NCBI GenBank assembly: GCA_017516065.1
Contig: JAFWDQ010000012.1
Span: 1 to 64,000 of the forward strand
Length of the DNA stretch: 64,000 bases
Direction: 5' to 3'
Source: Oscillospiraceae bacterium
Lineage (GTDB): Bacteria; Bacillota; Clostridia; Oscillospirales; Oscillospiraceae
Of this stretch, positions 7,465 through 18,879 are shown in pieces (the first letter of the stretch is position 1; each line of letters opens with the position of its first letter). The notes under the pieces were generated by a model. The model had not been told where the DNA came from. It saw only the letters and a list, made by a program, of their open reading frames with translations, and did not search any database. A program made the translations under genes and the position numbers.

Positions 7465-8694
7465 TTATTTTATGCCCCGGCAGGGCAGCTTTGAGCGGAG
7501 CAGGATGATCCAGAAAATCAGCTGAAGGGCCGTCACGATGGCGACGGAGGCGCCGGTCCGAGTGACAAGGTGCTCCACAGTGCCGGAGGAGGCAAACATC
7601 ATGCCGATGAAGCCAAAGATAGCATAGACGAAATTGATCAGCGCGGAGACCGAGCCGGTATCGCCGGACTGCTGGTCCAGCAGAAGATTGGAGGCGAAGG
7701 GCCGGTTGGCGGTGACGGCAAAGGAGAAAAACATATAGCATAGGAAGAATACCAGAGGAGCGATGCGGCCGAAAAACAGGACCGCAATTCCCGACAGCAG
7801 CCCCATGGTCAGGGTGATAAAGGCAAACCTCCGTTTGCTCCGCTGCAGGAAAACACGGATATAGAAGATGGGACCCAGCAGCGAGATCAGGGCGTTGCAG
7901 GCGAAGAAGATACTGTAGAGGGTGGCTGTCAGGCCAAAGAAATCCTCATAGATGTAAGAGGAGATGGAGATATAGCCCATAAAGGGGAGCATCATGAACG
8001 AGAAGATCAACAGCGGCAGGAGCAGGCTCTTGTTTTTGCACACCATAAAAAGATGATGGAAGGAGGCAAAGATGCCGCCTGCATTGCGCTCCTCCGGAGG
8101 CAGTGTTTCCTTGTACAGGAAGGTCAATATCAGGCAGATACAGCCGACCAGAGCCAGAACGATGAAATTGGCCCGCCAGCCGAAGGCGTGGAGGACCGCA
8201 GCGCCTGAAATGGGGGCAATCATGGGAGCCAGTCCGCTGACTGCTTGGACAAGAGCGAGTACGCGCTCTCTGCGCTCACCGCTGTAAGAGTCCTTGACAA
8301 TAGCCATAGCCACGCTGGCGATTGCGCCGGTGCCCAGGCCCTGGACGATCCGGGCCGCGATCATGACGGCGACACTGCCTGTGACGCAGCAGATCAGGCT
8401 GCCCACAACATACAGCATCACGCCGCTGAGAAGTACTCGTTTCCGACCGTACCGGTCGGAGAGAGGTCCCCAGAGGAGAATGCCGATGGCATAGAAGAGA
8501 AAGAAAAGGGACAGCGTCAGATTCAGGATGAAGGCAGGCGCATTGAAGTGGTCGCTCATGGCGGGCAGCGCCGGCAGGTACATATCCGTGGAAAAGGGGA
8601 TGAACATGTCCATCAGAACAAGGAAAAAGATCATGCCTTTCCGCCCGAGAATGGGCTGATCACATTGAAAATCCTGACTCTTTGCAATATCCAT
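7465..8694 (-). CDS. MFS drug-resistance exporter, Bcr/CflA type
   Basis: This is a 409-residue protein with about 12 hydrophobic segments. Early motifs are typical of the 12-TM DHA1 group: TDMYLPALPAM in the first loop, GPLSDRYGRKRVLL (motif A) between TM2 and TM3, and RIVQGLGTGAIASVAMAIVKD in TM4-5. Bcr/CflA members export bicyclomycin, chloramphenicol or small peptides by proton antiport in the inner membrane. The ATG follows GGGAGGTG. It is a single gene with its own strong promoter and a hairpin at the predicted transcript start. Substrate unknown. Confidence 0.9.
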   Translation of the reverse strand: MDIAKSQDFQCDQPILGRKGMIFFLVLMDMFIPFSTDMYLPALPAMSDHFNAPAFILNLTLSLFFLFYAIGILLWGPLSDRYGRKRVLLSGVMLYVVGSLICCVTGSVAVMIAARIVQGLGTGAIASVAMAIVKDSYSGERRERVLALVQAVSGLAPMIAPISGAAVLHAFGWRANFIVLALVGCICLILTFLYKETLPPEERNAGGIFASFHHLFMVCKNKSLLLPLLIFSFMMLPFMGYISISSYIYEDFFGLTATLYSIFFACNALISLLGPIFYIRVFLQRSKRRFAFITLTMGLLSGIAVLFFGRIAPLVFFLCYMFFSFAVTANRPFASNLLLDQQSGDTGSVSALINFVYAIFGFIGMMFASSGTVEHLVTRTGASVAIVTALQLIFWIILLRSKLPCRGIK

Positions 8695-8720
8695 CCCATC
8701 GCACCTCCCGTATACAGCAA

Positions 8721-8748
8721 CGGAGACGGCCCGAACGGACCGTCTCCG
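8721..8748. other. Inverted repeat at the MFS transcript start
   Basis: CGGAGACGG pairs with CCGTCTCCG (8721-8748). It starts within a few bases of the predicted MFS transcription start, so it may be an operator or a 5'-UTR hairpin. It may instead be a weak terminator for the SleB-like gene read toward the left. Confidence 0.55.
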
Positions 8749-8750
8749 TA

Positions 8751-8779
8751 ATTTTAGCGCAGAGCAGGTATTTTGTCAA
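8751..8779 (-). promoter_or_regulatory. Promoter of the MFS exporter
   Basis: On the minus strand TTGACA (8774-8779) and TAAAAT (8751-8756) are spaced by 17 bases. The -35 lies only a few bases past the SleB-like stop codon. Confidence 0.8.
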
Positions 8780-8783
8780 ATAC

Positions 8784-9584
8784 TCACCGGTAGAACTGCT
8801 GGCTGCCGATGGTGGCGACATAGGTGCAGTTGTTGCGGATCCACGACGCCTGGGTCAGCGCAGGGTTGAAGAAGAACAGACTGTTGCCCACGCCGGAGGC
8901 CCCCTTCAGTACCAGCAGCGCCGCCTGGGCAGAGACGTCGCCGGGCGTGTTGTAGATCGTGCCGTTGACCGTGGGGGAGAACTGCACGCCGTATTTGGTG
9001 TCGAAGACCACGCCGTAAACGGTGTTGGGGTACTGTTTGCTGGCCAGCCGGTTCATGATCACGTTGCCCACGGCCACCTGACTCTCAAGGGGTTCGCCGC
9101 CGCTCTCCGCCCAGATGATATGGGTGAGCCAGTACAGATCCTCATCGGTCCAGTTGGGCAGGGGAGATTCTGTCCCGGTGCGGACCACAACAGAGCCCTG
9201 AGACCAGGAGACGTCTGCCCCGCAGACCAGAGACAGAAGCCGGACCGGGGCCATGAATTTACCGGAAGGCGAGATCCAGGAAGCCGCCGAGGCGGCACAG
9301 CGGACGCCGTTGAGGGTGACGTACTTGCTGTCCGCGGTCAGAGTCAGGGTGCAGCTGCTGCCGGTGACCGTGGCCTGCCGGGTGGAACCGTTCCAAGAGA
9401 TGGTACAGCCGGGATCCACCGCAGTGACGAAGTCCCGCAGAGGGACGAACGTCGATCCTGCCTGAATGCAGGGCTCAGGCTGCGTGCTCAGCTCCGTACC
9501 GTTGAGCATGATATGTACGTTGGCGGCCTGGGCCGGCAGGATACATATGAGCAGCAGAGCGAGTATACAGAAGATTCGACGCAT
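8784..9584 (-). CDS. SleB-like cell-wall hydrolase with copper-amine-oxidase-type N domain
   Basis: This is a 266-residue exported protein. A signal peptide (MRRIFCILALLLICILPAQA) is followed by a stalk-type domain of about 100 residues of the cu_amine_oxidN1 kind (VHIMLNGTEL, FVPLRDFVTA, VRLLSLVCGADVSW). The C-terminal SleB lytic transglycosylase domain begins at WTDEDLYWLTHIIWAE. The catalytic Glu should be in WAESGGEP, and GNVIMNRLAS follows. SleB enzymes cleave spore cortex peptidoglycan containing muramic lactam at germination; other members act in vegetative wall turnover. The start at 9584 has an AAAGGAG site. It is a single-gene unit. Confidence 0.9.
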   Translation of the reverse strand: MRRIFCILALLLICILPAQAANVHIMLNGTELSTQPEPCIQAGSTFVPLRDFVTAVDPGCTISWNGSTRQATVTGSSCTLTLTADSKYVTLNGVRCAASAASWISPSGKFMAPVRLLSLVCGADVSWSQGSVVVRTGTESPLPNWTDEDLYWLTHIIWAESGGEPLESQVAVGNVIMNRLASKQYPNTVYGVVFDTKYGVQFSPTVNGTIYNTPGDVSAQAALLVLKGASGVGNSLFFFNPALTQASWIRNNCTYVATIGSQQFYR

Positions 9585-9617
9585 AAAAGATACTCCTTTG
9601 TAACTGTTTGTTTCTAT

Positions 9618-9646
9618 ATTGTAAACTATAACGCGAAAAATTGCAA
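9618..9646 (-). promoter_or_regulatory. Promoter of the SleB-like gene
   Basis: On the minus strand TTGCAA (9641-9646) and TACAAT (9618-9623) are spaced by 17 bases, a sigma-A type pattern. Confidence 0.6.
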
Positions 9647-9732
9647 GAACAATTTTTTCCAGCGGCAGAAGGGGGGATAGCAGAGGGCCGGGACGCATAA
9701 GGATAGAGGGAAAAACAGGGGAGGTGTGCCGC

Positions 9733-10335
9733 GTGTATGAGAACCGCGGGGAGCTTTTAGGCTGTCTGACTCAGACGCCCGCATTTGGATATGAGAGTTA
9801 CGGAAAACGCTATTATCTTGCGCCGCTGGAGGTCCTCCGGCTCTCCGGGACGGCGGACCGGGTAAATCTGGCCATCGAGGAGCCGCTGCTGTCCCGATTC
9901 CCGCCGGAGGGGGAGCCGGTCCATGTGTTCGGAGAGCTGCGATCCTTCAACAATCGCAGCGGAGAGGGGAACCGGTTGGTGATTACCGTTCTGGTGCGGC
10001 AGGTGATGCCGGCGGCAGACACGGAGCCTCATATCAACCGGATGGAGCTGGGCGGCGTGCTCTGCAAGACGCCGGTGCTGCGCCGTACGCCCATGGGCCG
10101 GGAGATCTGCGACATGATCCTGGCGGTGAACCGGAGATTCGGGCGGTCGGATTACATACCCTGCATCGCCTGGGGCCGACTGGCTCAGTCCATCGCCGCC
10201 TGCGGAGTCGGGGATCCGCTGCATCTGCTGGGCAGGCTCCAGAGCAGAAAGTATCAGAAACTGACGGAGGACGGCATAGAGGAGCGCACGGCCTTCGAAC
10301 TTTCCGTCATGGAACTCGGAAAAACTGTGGAATAG
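9733..10335 (+). CDS. Double OB-fold single-strand DNA-binding-like protein
   Basis: About 200 residues made of two similar halves. ENRGELLGCLTQTPAFGYE opens the first OB fold (about 3-85), and NRMELGGVLCKTPVLRRTP opens the second (about 97-190), which contains DYIPCIAWGRLAQ, the SSB/PriB-like strand. Clostridial genomes carry such proteins in addition to the true Ssb; function is not established and a role in recombination or replication is inference. I placed the start at GTG 9733 because GGGGAGG ends nine bases before; a GTG at 9724 is too close to it. It reads into the tRNA-Gln region without a terminator. Confidence 0.75.
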   Translation: MYENRGELLGCLTQTPAFGYESYGKRYYLAPLEVLRLSGTADRVNLAIEEPLLSRFPPEGEPVHVFGELRSFNNRSGEGNRLVITVLVRQVMPAADTEPHINRMELGGVLCKTPVLRRTPMGREICDMILAVNRRFGRSDYIPCIAWGRLAQSIAACGVGDPLHLLGRLQSRKYQKLTEDGIEERTAFELSVMELGKTVE

Positions 10336-10347
10336 CAGAAATAATAC

Positions 10348-10376
10348 TTGACAAACGGCGCCGCATTTCGTATAAT
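10348..10376 (+). promoter_or_regulatory. Consensus promoter of tRNA-Gln
   Basis: TTGACA (10348-10353), 17 bases, TATAAT (10371-10376): a perfect sigma-A consensus, with the start about 24 bases before the tRNA. Confidence 0.9.
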
Positions 10377-10406
10377 AAATTTCGCGCCACAAAGCGGTGC
10401 CGGCAT

Positions 10407-10480
10407 GGCGGGATTGTGTAAGGGTAGCACAGCGGACTCTGACTCCGTATGTGAGGGTTCGAATCCTTCTCCCGCTGCCA
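10407..10480 (+). tRNA. tRNA-Gln (anticodon CTG)
   Basis: Acceptor GGCGGGA pairs with TCCCGCT (one G-T). The anticodon stem GCGGA/TCCGT encloses CTCTGAC, so the anticodon is CTG, reading CAG. The T arm is GAGGG-TTCGAAT-CCTTC, the discriminator is G and CCA is encoded. Confidence 0.95.
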
Positions 10481-10490
10481 GGCAAAAAAA

Positions 10491-10529
10491 CAAGGTGAGA
10501 TCCGTTGAGAGGATCTCACCTTGTTTTTT
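10491..10529 (+). terminator. Terminator of tRNA-Gln
   Basis: A 13-bp stem CAAGGTGAGATCC/GGATCTCACCTTG with loop GTTGAGA and a T-run lies 10 bases after the tRNA. Confidence 0.93.
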
Positions 10530-10602
10530 CATTTATTCCGCACGTCAGGCCGCGGCATATCGATTTACGGCCTGAAGCTGTTTCAGAACACTTTATTCCC
10601 TT

Positions 10603-11283
10603 TCATCCTTTCTTCAGGGAGAAAACCAGGCGGATGAACCGGTCAATCAGTCTGGTATACAGGCCGCGCAGAGCGGAAATACCGGCGAGCCAGTAGCAGA
10701 TCTCGGCGAACAGGATCCCTCCGGCGACGTCCGGGAGCACATGCTGGCGCGTGGTCAGCGTGGACAAGAAGACCAGGACTGCCATCAGAAGCGCCGCAAT
10801 GCGCCATGGAAGGGGGACCTGCTTGTTGCCGCGGATCCCTATCCAGCACAGCCAGCTGATCATGCAGTGAAGCGACGGGAAAAGACAGTCCGGGGCGTCG
10901 ATCCCGTACAAAAACCGCATGGAGGTATCCCAGAAATTCGTCCCGTACAGCTCGGGCCGGATGAGCGTCGTGGGGAGGAGTATAAAGAAGAGAAAGCTGA
11001 CGATCTTCCCGAGGAGATTGGCGCAATAAAATCGGTCTGCATTTTCCCGGGGGAGCTGTGCGACGAGACGATAGATAAGAAACCAGAAGATAAAGCAGCC
11101 GAAATAGATGCTGATCGTCCAGGGCATGAACGGAACGGCGGAGTCGATCGGAAGCGTCAGGTCGTAGTGAGAGCGACCCTGCGCCAGGAGCCGGCCGCCC
11201 AGGAAGGCGAGACGGTTTGTAATCAGCGTCAGGACCAGGGAGAGCCAGAAATAGCACTCGATTTCCTTTGCCCGCCGGATCAT
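10603..11283 (-). CDS. PAP2-family membrane phosphatase
   Basis: This is a 226-residue protein with about six membrane helices. The PAP2 signature is split as expected: FPSLHCMISWL near residue 135 and STLTTRQHVLPDVAGG near residue 180, the latter holding the catalytic His and the Asp. The usual first KxxxxxxRP motif is not obvious, as in the inositol-phosphoceramide-synthase-like branch. These enzymes dephosphorylate or transfer phospho-headgroups of lipids. Its ATG overlaps the stop of the psd gene (ATGA at 11280-11283), so the two are translated together and very likely act in the same phospholipid route. Confidence 0.85.
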   Translation of the reverse strand: MIRRAKEIECYFWLSLVLTLITNRLAFLGGRLLAQGRSHYDLTLPIDSAVPFMPWTISIYFGCFIFWFLIYRLVAQLPRENADRFYCANLLGKIVSFLFFILLPTTLIRPELYGTNFWDTSMRFLYGIDAPDCLFPSLHCMISWLCWIGIRGNKQVPLPWRIAALLMAVLVFLSTLTTRQHVLPDVAGGILFAEICYWLAGISALRGLYTRLIDRFIRLVFSLKKG

Positions 11284-12119
11284 GGCGTCTTATTCTTCCC
11301 GCAGCGGTTTGCGATCCACATGCCCTGCTCTACGCGGGCCTCCCGCTGTGTTTCAAACTGTTCCTCCAGCTCCGGGCGAAGCGCGATCCGCCCGGGCTCA
11401 AACAGGAGCACAATGGTGGACCCGGCCAGCTCAAAGTGACCTTTTTCAAGCCCGCGGCAGACGCGGGTGCGCTCTTCGAAGTTGGAGATCCCGCCCACAA
11501 TGAGCGCGCCGATCTCTGTCTGCACCACCGGGCCGAAGTTTTCCGTCGCCAGAAGGCACCAGCAGCGGCGGTTGAGCGTAAAGACGGGATACGTCTCGCA
11601 GGCAATGGGCTGCACGCTGTGGAGCTGTCCTTCGATATAGTGATTGAGGCCCTGATAGCCGTCGTCAATGTAACAATAACGATGATAGTCCGAAGCGCAC
11701 AGGCGAAAGACCAGACAGGTCCCGCCCTCGTAGTTTTTTGCCAGATGCCGGTTTTTCAGCAGATCCTCGATGCGATAATATGAGCCCTTGATTTTGAAGA
11801 CGCTGGATTCCGTGATCGGATACGTGCTCAGCCATCCGTCGCAGGGACTGGTCAGATGCTCCGGCGTGACGTCGACCCCGGGATGCTCCCGCTTCCGGGC
11901 GAAGAAATCCCGGAAGGAGCGGTACTTTCGCCGATCCTCCGGCGTCAGGGGGATGCCGTGCCGCCTGACATACCATTTTATGTAGGGGCGAGACCAGCGG
12001 GAGCACAGATAGCGGACGATCAGACGGTCGGCGTGGAGCGTCTGGATCAGCTTCAAAAGGCTGCGGCCGGATACAGTTCCGTAGAGGAACCAGACGGGCA
12101 GATCATTTTCTCTTCTCAT
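11280..12119 (-). CDS. psd: Phosphatidylserine decarboxylase
   Basis: This is a 279-residue proenzyme that makes phosphatidylethanolamine from phosphatidylserine at the membrane. Visible features are YRSFRDFFARKREHP, SPCDGWLSTYP, YHRYCYIDDG (His of the catalytic pair) and, near residue 232, ELAGSTIVLLFEPG. The GST of that last block is the self-cleavage site, whose Ser becomes the pyruvoyl group. Clostridial type-2 enzymes have this length. No phosphatidylserine synthase is in the window; the overlapping PAP2 gene is the only partner. Confidence 0.93.
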   Translation of the reverse strand: MRRENDLPVWFLYGTVSGRSLLKLIQTLHADRLIVRYLCSRWSRPYIKWYVRRHGIPLTPEDRRKYRSFRDFFARKREHPGVDVTPEHLTSPCDGWLSTYPITESSVFKIKGSYYRIEDLLKNRHLAKNYEGGTCLVFRLCASDYHRYCYIDDGYQGLNHYIEGQLHSVQPIACETYPVFTLNRRCWCLLATENFGPVVQTEIGALIVGGISNFEERTRVCRGLEKGHFELAGSTIVLLFEPGRIALRPELEEQFETQREARVEQGMWIANRCGKNKTP

Positions 12120-14793
<2,674 letters not shown>

Positions 14794-14801
14794 CGGGAAA
14801 G

Positions 14802-14854
14802 AAGCGCGGACGCCTGTATTGCCGTCGGGAAACCGGGGCAGGCGCCCGCGCTTT
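14802..14854 (+). terminator. Probable terminator after the SLH protein
   Basis: AAGCGCGGACGCCTG pairs with CAGGCGCCCGCGCTT with one mismatch, 8 bases after the stop. The loop is long and the T-run short. Confidence 0.45.
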
Positions 14855-14986
14855 CCTGCGGGAGAGAAATGAATAAAACGGTGAGGAAAACTTTTTTTCT
14901 GAAAGCATTTCAATTCGACGGCAAATACGATATAATACCTTTTATAAACATTTTAAGATATTACCACTGCAGGAGATGAAACGGTT

Positions 14987-16369
14987 TTGAATATCATACT
15001 TACCGGCGCCGGTAAGGTCGGCTACGCCGTGGCAGAGCGACTGGCCCGCGAGGGCCACGATCTGACGGTCATCGACCAGCGGGCGGAACGGATCACCCAG
15101 ATCTCCAATGCGTTGGACGTGATCTCGGTGGAGGGGAACGGCGCCAGCTTCTCCCTCCTGGCCGATCTGAATATTCGCAGCGCAGATATCCTCATCGCCG
15201 CCACCGGCCAGGATGAGGTCAATCTCGTATGCAGCACCGTGGCCCGCCAGCTGTCGGCAGACCGTGACGGGGAGCCGCTGCATATCATTGCGCGGATCAA
15301 GGCCCAGGAATATGCCGGACACCCCGGTATGCTCCTGGACGGCTTTGGCATCTCCATGGTTGTCAATCCGGACAAGGAGGCGGCCCGGGAGATCTATCGC
15401 GTACTCCGCTTTCCCTCGGCAACCCGGGTGGAGACGTTTTCCGGCGGCAAGGTGGAAATGGTGGAGTATCGGATCCCCGAGGGCAGCCCTATGGACGGTC
15501 TGCCCCTGCATCAGCTGTATAAGACCTATAAGACGAAGGTCCTCGTCTGTGTGGTGGAAAGAAGCGACGAGATCTGTATCCCCAACGGCCAGTTTGTCCT
15601 GCGCAGCGGCGACCGCCTGAGCATTACCGCCTCCCGTTCCGAGCTCCACGCCTTTTTCAAGGCCGTTGGCGCCTATCGGAAGGCGGCGCGGACCGTCCTC
15701 ATTCTCGGCGGCAGCCATATCGCCGTCTATCTGACCCGGCTGCTGCTGGAGGTGGGCGTGAAGGTCACCATCATCGAGAAGGACCGGGATATCTGCGAGC
15801 GGCTCTGCCAGCTGCTGCCCCGTGCCTCCGTCATCTGCGGCGACGGCACGAAGCGGGAGGTGCTGCTGGAGGAGGGCCTGAAGAATACCGACGCCTTCGT
15901 GGCGGTAACGGGCTTTGACGAGAGCAATATCATCACCTCCATGTACGCCGTGACCCAGGGCGTCGGCAAGGTCGCCGCCAAGGTTAACGAGGAGCACATG
16001 ATCGGCATGCTGGACGGTTCGGGGCTGGATTGCTTCATTACCCCCAAGCAGGTGGTGGCTCAGCAGATCGTCCGGTACGTCCGGGCTCTGCAGAATTCTG
16101 TGGGCAGCAGTGTGGAGCGCCTGTATCAGCTCATGGACGGACAGGTGGAGGCATTGGAATTTGTGGTTCGGGCCAGCTCCCGCTGTGTGGGTATCCCCCT
16201 GAAGGAGCTGCAGTTCAAGCCTGGCACTCTTGTGGCGGCACTGATCCGGAACGGGAGCTGTATCATCCCCGACGGCGAGACCGCCCTGCAGGAGGACGAC
16301 CATGCCATCGTCGTCACCTCCAGCCGCGGCCTGCGGGAACTGGACGACACCTTGAAGGAAGGGGCATGA
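14987..16369 (+). CDS. trkA: Trk potassium uptake regulatory subunit
   Basis: This is a 460-residue cytosolic ring protein with two Rossmann/TrkA-C units. NIILTGAGKVGYAVAERLA opens the first NAD-binding domain. A TrkA-C domain with IPEGSPMDGLPLHQL follows. The second half repeats this (VLILGGSHIAVYL; C-terminal LEFVVRASSRCVGIPL). It gates the TrkH channel in response to nucleotides. The start is TTG (14987) with AGGAGATG upstream. A TATAAT at 14931-14936 could be its -10, but its -35 is poor. trkH starts 4 bases after its stop. Confidence 0.93.
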   Translation: MNIILTGAGKVGYAVAERLAREGHDLTVIDQRAERITQISNALDVISVEGNGASFSLLADLNIRSADILIAATGQDEVNLVCSTVARQLSADRDGEPLHIIARIKAQEYAGHPGMLLDGFGISMVVNPDKEAAREIYRVLRFPSATRVETFSGGKVEMVEYRIPEGSPMDGLPLHQLYKTYKTKVLVCVVERSDEICIPNGQFVLRSGDRLSITASRSELHAFFKAVGAYRKAARTVLILGGSHIAVYLTRLLLEVGVKVTIIEKDRDICERLCQLLPRASVICGDGTKREVLLEEGLKNTDAFVAVTGFDESNIITSMYAVTQGVGKVAAKVNEEHMIGMLDGSGLDCFITPKQVVAQQIVRYVRALQNSVGSSVERLYQLMDGQVEALEFVVRASSRCVGIPLKELQFKPGTLVAALIRNGSCIIPDGETALQEDDHAIVVTSSRGLRELDDTLKEGA

Positions 16370-16373
16370 TCAT

Positions 16374-17813
16374 ATGAACTATCGTATGATCGGGCAGATG
16401 CTGGGACGGGTCCTGTGTATGGAGGCCGTCCTGATGCTTGTACCCCTGTTTATCGCTCTGGGATACCACGAGTCGGTCGTGCCGTTCCTCATCTCTGTCG
16501 TCATCACAGGCGTAGTGGGCTTCTGCCTCAGTCGTCTCCAGCCCAAACACTCGGACTTCTATGCCCGTGAGGGCTTTGTCATCGTGGTGATGTGCTGGGT
16601 GGTCCTGTCCCTGCTGGGGACGCTGCCCTTTGTCATCAGCGGAGAGATCCCCAGGTTTATTGATGCCCTTTTTGAGACGGTATCCGGCTTTTCTACCTGC
16701 GGAGCCAGCATCCTTACAGATATAGAGGCCCTGTCCTATAGCTGCCTGTTCTGGCGCAGCTTCACTCACTGGATCGGCGGTATGGGCGTGCTGGTATTCA
16801 TCATGGCCGTCATGCCCATGGCAGGGGAATACAACATGCACATCATGCGGGCGGAAGCCACCGGCCCCGTGGTAGGCAAGCTTGTGCCCAGGGTCAGAAA
16901 GACGGCCGTGATCCTCTATCTGATGTACGTCATCCTGACACTTATAGAGACCATCCTGCTGGTTTTGGGTCCCATGAATTGGTTTGACGCCGTGCTTCAC
17001 GCCTTCTCCACGGCCGGTACCGGCGGTTTCTCCACACGGGCCGCCAGCGTAGGCGCCTTCGGCAGCACCTATGTGGATCTGGTCATCAGCATTTTCATGC
17101 TCCTGTTCGGCATCAACTTCAATCTCTACTTCTTCCTGCTCATCGGGAAGTTCAAATCCTTCTGGAAAAGCGAGGAGCTGCGCTGGTACTTGGGCGCCAT
17201 CGCCTTTGCCACCATTACTATCTCCCTGGCCATCCGGACCAGCTATACGATCTTTGGCTCAGCTCTGCGGGATGCTTTCTTCCAAGTGTTGAGCATCATA
17301 AGCACCACCGGCTTTGCCACTGCTGATTTCAACCAGTGGCCCCAGTATGCCCGATGGCTGCTGGTGTTGCTGATGTTCTCCGGCGCCTGCGCCGGCAGCA
17401 CCGGCGGCGGCATGAAGGTCTCCCGTATCCTGATCCTGGCCAAGGCGGCCAAGGCGGAGCTTCGGCGGCTGCTTCATCCCCGCAGCGTCAATCTGGTGCA
17501 GATGGATCACAAGCGGGTGGACGAGAGCACCGTGCGCTGTACGCTTGTCTTCCTGGTGCTGTACATGGGGATCCTGTTGCTGGGCACCCTGATCGTCTCC
17601 CTGGACGGGTTCGATCTGGAGACGAATTTTACCGCCGTGCTGGCCTCGCTGTCCAGCATCGGCCCCGGCCTGTCACTGGTGGGCGCCACGGGGAATTACG
17701 CCATGTTCTCCTGGCTGTCCAAGCTGGTGCTGGCCTGCTGTATGCTCATCGGACGTCTGGAAATCTTCCCCGTCATGATGTTCTGCGCGCCCCGCACCTG
17801 GAAGCGCGTCTGA
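16374..17813 (+). CDS. trkH: Trk/Ktr-type potassium channel subunit
   Basis: A 479-residue membrane protein of the TrkH/TrkG/KtrB family with repeated M1-P-M2 units. Selectivity-filter segments are visible as SGFSTCGASIL, STAGTGGFSTRAAS, ISTTGFATADF and SSIGPGLSLVGATG, four pore loops as expected. FSGACAGSTGGGMKVSRI is the characteristic loop of the family. It is translationally close to trkA (4-base gap), and the two form the uptake system in the cytoplasmic membrane. Confidence 0.95.
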   Translation: MNYRMIGQMLGRVLCMEAVLMLVPLFIALGYHESVVPFLISVVITGVVGFCLSRLQPKHSDFYAREGFVIVVMCWVVLSLLGTLPFVISGEIPRFIDALFETVSGFSTCGASILTDIEALSYSCLFWRSFTHWIGGMGVLVFIMAVMPMAGEYNMHIMRAEATGPVVGKLVPRVRKTAVILYLMYVILTLIETILLVLGPMNWFDAVLHAFSTAGTGGFSTRAASVGAFGSTYVDLVISIFMLLFGINFNLYFFLLIGKFKSFWKSEELRWYLGAIAFATITISLAIRTSYTIFGSALRDAFFQVLSIISTTGFATADFNQWPQYARWLLVLLMFSGACAGSTGGGMKVSRILILAKAAKAELRRLLHPRSVNLVQMDHKRVDESTVRCTLVFLVLYMGILLLGTLIVSLDGFDLETNFTAVLASLSSIGPGLSLVGATGNYAMFSWLSKLVLACCMLIGRLEIFPVMMFCAPRTWKRV

Positions 17814-17843
17814 GCATAGGCTGGACCGGAAGGGGGGACGCTT

Positions 17844-18494
17844 ATGCGGCCTGACATTCTGGTCTCGCTGGACCGCAGTCTTCCGCCCGCCTATGCCGCC
17901 GTCCTGACGGCAGCCGGAGCGCGGGTGCGCGCGGAATACCTGCCGGCTCCTGACATGGGCTTTGACGCGCTGCTGCTGGCCGGCGGCGGGGACCCGGATC
18001 CGCTGTATTACGGACAGGAGGACTCCGGCTCCCATCCGCCGGACCGGACCCGGGATGCGTGGGAGCTGGCCCTGTTTTTTGATTTCTGGCAGGCGGGCAA
18101 GCCCATCTTCGGCATCTGCCGGGGCCTGCAGCTGATCAATATCGCCCTGGGCGGGACGCTGGCGCAGGATATTCCCGGTCATGCGGTCTCCGGCGGCGAT
18201 ATGCTCCACGAGGTGCGAAATGTGCCCGGCAGCACCCCGGCCCGTCTGTGGGGCCCGGCCTGCACGGTGAACAGCGCCCACCATCAGGTGATAGACCGTC
18301 TGGCGGAGGGGCTGGAGATCACCCAGCTTGCTCCCGACGGCGTCGTCGAGGGCGTCCGGCACAGGACCCGGCTTCTGGAGGCGGTGCAGTGGCACCCGGA
18401 ACGGCTCCCGGCTGAGAACAGCGAGAAAAACACGGCCGATGGCGCAGCCCTGCTGCGCCGCTGGATAGAGGAGATCGGAGAGATTGTGGAATGA
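17844..18494 (+). CDS. Peptidase C26, gamma-glutamyl-gamma-aminobutyrate hydrolase family
   Basis: This is a 216-residue class I glutamine amidotransferase-like hydrolase. The nucleophile Cys is in FGICRGLQLINIALGG (about residue 93), and the His-Glu pair is in VQWHPERLP (about residue 187). YYGQEDSGSHPPDRTRD is the substrate loop of the PuuD group. It hydrolyses gamma-glutamyl amides, but a cytosolic role in polyamine or other amine metabolism is uncertain because no puu genes are near. It is shorter than PuuD (about 250). Its stop overlaps the next ATG (ATGA at 18491). Confidence 0.85.
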   Translation: MRPDILVSLDRSLPPAYAAVLTAAGARVRAEYLPAPDMGFDALLLAGGGDPDPLYYGQEDSGSHPPDRTRDAWELALFFDFWQAGKPIFGICRGLQLINIALGGTLAQDIPGHAVSGGDMLHEVRNVPGSTPARLWGPACTVNSAHHQVIDRLAEGLEITQLAPDGVVEGVRHRTRLLEAVQWHPERLPAENSEKNTADGAALLRRWIEEIGEIVE

Positions 18495-18841
18495 CACAGG
18501 GAATCTTGCGCGAGGTCAATCTGGAGCAGGGCCATCCCACAGCGGACAAGGCCATCCGGCGTCTGACCTTTGAGATCCACAACAGCCGGGACCTCCACGC
18601 GTCGGTGCTGAAGATCATCCACGGCTACGGCTCTTCCGGCTCCGGCGGGCGCATCCGGGTGGAGGCCCGGCGCTATCTGGAACGCCTGCGGCTGAAAGGG
18701 GAGATCCGGGACTTTATCACCGGAGAGGAGTTTTCCATCTTCCATGCGCCGACCCGGGACGCATTCCTGCGCTGCGGCGCCCTGCGAAACGACACAGACC
18801 TGGAACGGCACAATAACGGCGTGACCTTCATCGTCCTGTAA
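18491..18841 (+). CDS. Smr domain protein
   Basis: This is a 116-residue protein. The order EVNLEQGHPTADKAIRRL, then DLHASVLKIIHGYGSSGSGG matches the Smr (small MutS-related) fold, in which a DLH-like motif and an HGxG loop form a nuclease or RNA-binding site. Here the early residue pattern is degenerate (no leading LDLHG), so nuclease activity is uncertain. The rest is basic helices. It is translationally coupled to the preceding hydrolase. Confidence 0.65.
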   Translation: MTQGILREVNLEQGHPTADKAIRRLTFEIHNSRDLHASVLKIIHGYGSSGSGGRIRVEARRYLERLRLKGEIRDFITGEEFSIFHAPTRDAFLRCGALRNDTDLERHNNGVTFIVL

Positions 18842-18879
18842 AGATTAACCCCGTACTTGACACAAAAGAGAGGTGCTCC

